A program made the position numbers and the translations under genes. A stretch of DNA of 64,000 bases from Petrosia ficiformis. Lineage: Eukaryota; Porifera; Demospongiae; Haplosclerida; Petrosiidae. The notes under the pieces were generated by a model. The model was given only the letters and a program-made list of their open reading frames with translations. It was not told the origin of the DNA and searched no databases. The DNA is taken from NCBI GenBank assembly GCA_947044365.1, contig OX345639.1, positions 688,501-752,500 of the forward strand, given 5' to 3'. Shown piece by piece: positions 61,020-64,000 of this stretch (position 1 is its first letter; each line of letters opens with the position of its first letter).

Positions 61020-63157
61020 TTAATGATGCTGCACTTTGCTTCTCATTATTCCATACAATCTCCACACTGCAAATCCAACCAGTGGAAATATGCCAGAAAT
61101 ATCAAGGGTTGTGTTTTCAACAGTCTCTGATAGTTGATGAAGAGCTAGACACAAGAAATACTATAATATTAACTACCATTCTTTATGGTGCACTAAGCAT
61201 TTTAATATGGTGCAAGGGTATGGTTTAATAAAAATGAAGATTAGATAATACATGAATGAAGGGAGGCATTATTTATAATTGAGACCTTTATTGGTCCACA
61301 CTTAATGCTCTGTAAAAAATGTCATAAAAGCATATCATTTGGCGTTTCTGGTGGGTTTGGTCACATTTTCACAAATAGCTGTGTATAAGTGTACATTCAT
61401 TAGACAAGTATATGATAATTTGATTGGTACAATTGTCACATGATATGTAGTAAATCATATTAAACTGTGCATGTAACTTTGAGAATATCAGATATATACC
61501 GTATTTTAACAAAACATGAATGAACCTGTAATAGGAATGGGATGGTTTTGTTCAGTAAGCACTATCTCCATACATCTCAACACTGCTCCAAAACTGTTAA
61601 TCATGTTAATGTCCAAAAGAATTATGTCTATAGGAAGTGTAAAATGAAAGAAGAGCAGAACAGATAATCATAAATTGTGTTTTATGTATGCAAGAATTAT
61701 ACCTGCCATAGTTTTCTCAAATTCTTGAATTTGTTGACAAATATAATCCACCATTATTACTATGGTCTTAGAATGAAGTTCCTCAAGCAATGACAACTTA
61801 CTTATCAATATTTGGAGAGTGAGAAGGGATTCCTTTTCGGAATTAAAGTAGTCTTTTACATATTGTGCAGCAATCAAATGTAAACTAATAATATTTGTCA
61901 AGTGAATTATATATATATATATATATCCTGATATGTTGAAACCTCACAGACAGACGACCATCAGTACTTCACAATTAGTACTTAGCATTGTTACAAACCA
62001 CTTGTATAGTTTTACTCCTGATGGAGTAATGTTTCCTGACGAGGTTCTGATGGCATTCAGTACCACTCGTGCAGTATATAGAGGATTGTGAAGTGCTGAT
62101 GGTTGTCTGGTTGTCGTAGCTCAGTGGAGAGGGCACTGGTGGCTAAACTCAGTGGCCCTGGGTTTGATTCCTAGTGACTACCAGGACTTTCCTCCATATT
62201 CATAGAATTTAGTGTTTAAAAATGGTGATATTTAAGCACTTGTGTAGCTTTTACTGCCACAGTGTGTAGTACACTGCAGTGCATGCTAGAGTTATATATA
62301 ATTATGTACATTATACATACATCATAATGCAATCATAGCCATAAACTTACAGTGTGTGTACTAACACTATCATCACACAGTTTGGACATACAAGCGCTGT
62401 GCAGAGATCTACATGATTCTAGAATATCCACTACATAATGACACATCCATTCCGATTTTAGAATCACTAGAATTAAACTAGATGTTATTATGAGATGTGA
62501 CAATGCTGAGTTGATGTTCACCTAGCATTGAATCCATAGCAGATGTCAACATCTCACTCGAGAGTGGAAGATTAAGATAATCAGACAATATGATCTCGGT
62601 GATGCCTATAGTCATTAGTAATTATTATCAGTATTAATAATATTCAGATATTCATAATATCATTTTGGCTTTAGTGCCTTTAGAAGCTAAAAGCCTTAGT
62701 TGTATTCCTTTATGGAATGGTAATGTCATGTTAGTATAACAGTATCTCTTTACAGTTTAATGTTGCTTTAGTTAATTTAAGAAAGGTATTGTAAGTTATA
62801 TTTAAATGTTAGGTCTAACTCGAGTACTTATGGAATTTCCTAAAACTAACCATTCAATGCAAAAATTATTGAGTCCTTTACAGTAATAAGTATATCCGAA
62901 GAGAGATTGACAGGTTGTGGAGTCAATTTCAAAATAGATACTAGAAAATAGGTATAATTATTGAGAATCCATAGTAATAAATATTGATTTTATATTTTGC
63001 ACTTACCGTATTTAATGAATTTTATATGTGTTTGTAATGAGGGATCTGTTTTGTGATATGTTGAATGAATATCTATTTCGCTTTGTTCTAATGTGGGTAT
63101 GTATGTACGTATATATGTATGTATGTATGTATATATATATGTATGTATGTATGTATG

Positions 63158-63191
<34 letters not shown>

Positions 63192-63420
63192 TGTATATAT
63201 ATATACATGTAAGTATGTATGTATGTATGTATGTATGTACGTATGCATGCACTTGTACTACAGTAAATATCTGATGACAACTCCATACTGTGACCATAGC
63301 CTAGAGAAAAGGCATAAACAACATCACTATTGTCGTCTTTACATTACCTGTCAATTTATAGTGAACAAACTCTTGTTTTAACATTAATAGTTCATGACTC
63401 AGCTGGTCTGCCTGAAATAC

Positions 63421-63454
<34 letters not shown>

Positions 63455-63972
63455 GAACACAATCATGTTGTAACCACAAGCTTATAGTTATTATACATAT
63501 ATAATTATTATAATAGGGTGTAATTATATACTGGCCCTTTGTTTCTAATATAGATATACATACACAACACAATCATGTTGTAACCACAAACGTATAGTTA
63601 TATAATTATTATAATAGGGTGTAATTATATACCAGCCTTTTGTTTCCAATTAGTTTGCGTTTGTGTGAACTGCAGAGACAATTTTCTTGTGAATTCCCTT
63701 GCCGTAATTCCCTTGGGTTTTTGACGGATAATAACTATTGCCTGTGAAAATGAATTAACAATCACATGATTCCGTAATCCAGTTTAGGAGATGCATTTCA
63801 ACCACCCTCCCAAGAGGATGCTTCCATTCTATGTAATTACTAGATATATAACCATCTTTTGTGTTATGAAACTGCAAATCTCATGCAAGGTAGACTTTCT
63901 CACCAAAGCAACTTTCATCATTTTGACATGATGAGTGTTAAAGAGTGGCCATGATGCCTCATCAGCCATCAT
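61020..63972 (-). CDS. MEI4: MEI4-like meiotic double-strand-break protein
   Basis: Minus-strand exons 63972-63904, 63741-63633, 63407-63348, 63087-63007, 62940-62851, 62605-62522 and 62466-62351 join in phase. The 3' exons are about 61901-61703, 61627-61526 and 61144-61020 (stop TAA). The junction between 62351 and 61901 does not fit in phase, so a border or small exon there is missing. About 345 residues (human about 385). The N-terminus MMKVAL | AIVIIRQKPKGITAREFTRK and TQTNWKQKA | DQLSHELLMLKQEF matches the conserved MEI4 start (ALAIIRSKP, REYTEHL, W-K, coiled coil). The remainder is helical (YLNLPLSSEMLTSAMDSML, HYVVDILESCRSLHSACMSK), as expected for its HEAT-like region. MEI4 works with REC114 and IHO1 on meiotic chromosome axes to license SPO11 breaks. 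Identification rests on the N-terminal pattern. Confidence 0.75.
62105..62185 (+). mobile_element. tRNA-derived SINE head or tRNA pseudogene
   Basis: GGTTGTC...GACTACC can pair as an acceptor stem with one mismatch. Between them GTAGCTCAGTGGAGAGGGC fits the A box and D arm, and GGGTTTGATTCCT fits the B box and T arm. The anticodon arm is irregular (CTGGTGGCTAAACTCAG). It lies in a MEI4-like intron next to inverted segments (AGACGACCATCAGTACTTC at 61953, GAAGTGCTGATGGTTGTCT at 62090). Confidence 0.6.
63100..63245. repeat. (GTAT)n microsatellite in MEI4-like intron
   Basis: GTAT/TATATA repeat immediately next to the acceptor of exon 63087-63007. Confidence 0.92.
63445..63650. repeat. ~110-bp tandem duplication covering an exon end and donor of MEI4-like gene
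   Basis: Two units share ACACAATCATGTTGTAACCA, ATAATTATTATAATAGGGTG and TAATTATATAC. The second unit contains the real donor of exon 63741-63633 and the last exon bases. The first holds a mutated copy (CTGGCCCTTTGTTTC for CAGCCTTTTGTTTCC). Confidence 0.82.
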
Positions 63973-64000
63973 AAGATTTTTAACCAGCTGATCAATGCTT

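Overview
The window is eukaryotic and almost certainly metazoan: genes are split by many GT-AG introns, and I recognise animal-type RAPGEF1 (C3G), KDM8/JMJD5, VAMP4, two T-box factors, ERI2, RPS5, CRAT and MEI4. The AT-rich composition, short introns, head-to-head genes only tens of bases apart and heavy MITE/microsatellite load fit a compact early-branching animal genome. A demosponge is my best guess (inference; no species marker was checked). Exon borders below were placed by hand from splice signals, reading-phase continuity and remembered family patterns, so single borders may be off.

Layout. 1-1.2 kb: TG and TATG microsatellites. 1.2-17.5 kb (+): RAPGEF1, at least 24 exons, with a decayed non-LTR retrotransposon (9.7-12.9 kb, minus) in the intron that splits the REM domain, and several MITEs and tandem arrays in other introns. 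17.8-20.1 kb (-): KDM8. 20.15-20.4 kb (+): a tiny TOMM5-like membrane protein 54 bp from KDM8. 20.6-24.0 kb (-): VAMP4, whose introns hold a hexanucleotide array, a MITE and a RecQ helicase fragment between inverted repeats. 24.0-24.5 kb (+): glutaredoxin-like (C5orf63-type) protein. 24.5-26.1 kb (-) and 26.4-28.2 kb (+): two T-box genes, head to head. 28.9-32.6 kb (-): ERI2-like exonuclease with a GRF zinc finger. 32.7-34.8 kb (+): RPS5. 34.9-42.3 kb (+): carnitine O-acetyltransferase with mitochondrial-type N-terminus and SKL C-terminus. 42.4-60.7 kb: eleven two-exon genes plus two relics of one unrecognised protein family. 61.0-64.0 kb (-): MEI4-like meiotic gene.

How parts relate. The single-copy genes are unrelated housekeeping, signalling and regulatory genes packed in divergent or convergent pairs, probably sharing promoters (KDM8/TOMM5, VAMP4/glutaredoxin, the T-box pair, ERI2/RPS5 with a palindromic NRF1-type site). 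The most novel part is the 18-kb tandem family: small cytosolic-looking proteins of about 190-270 residues with one conserved phase-1 intron, duplicated in blocks that include divergent pairs with ~125-bp shared promoters. A second theme is intronic tandem duplication that captures exon ends and splice sites (RAPGEF1, KDM8, CRAT, MEI4).
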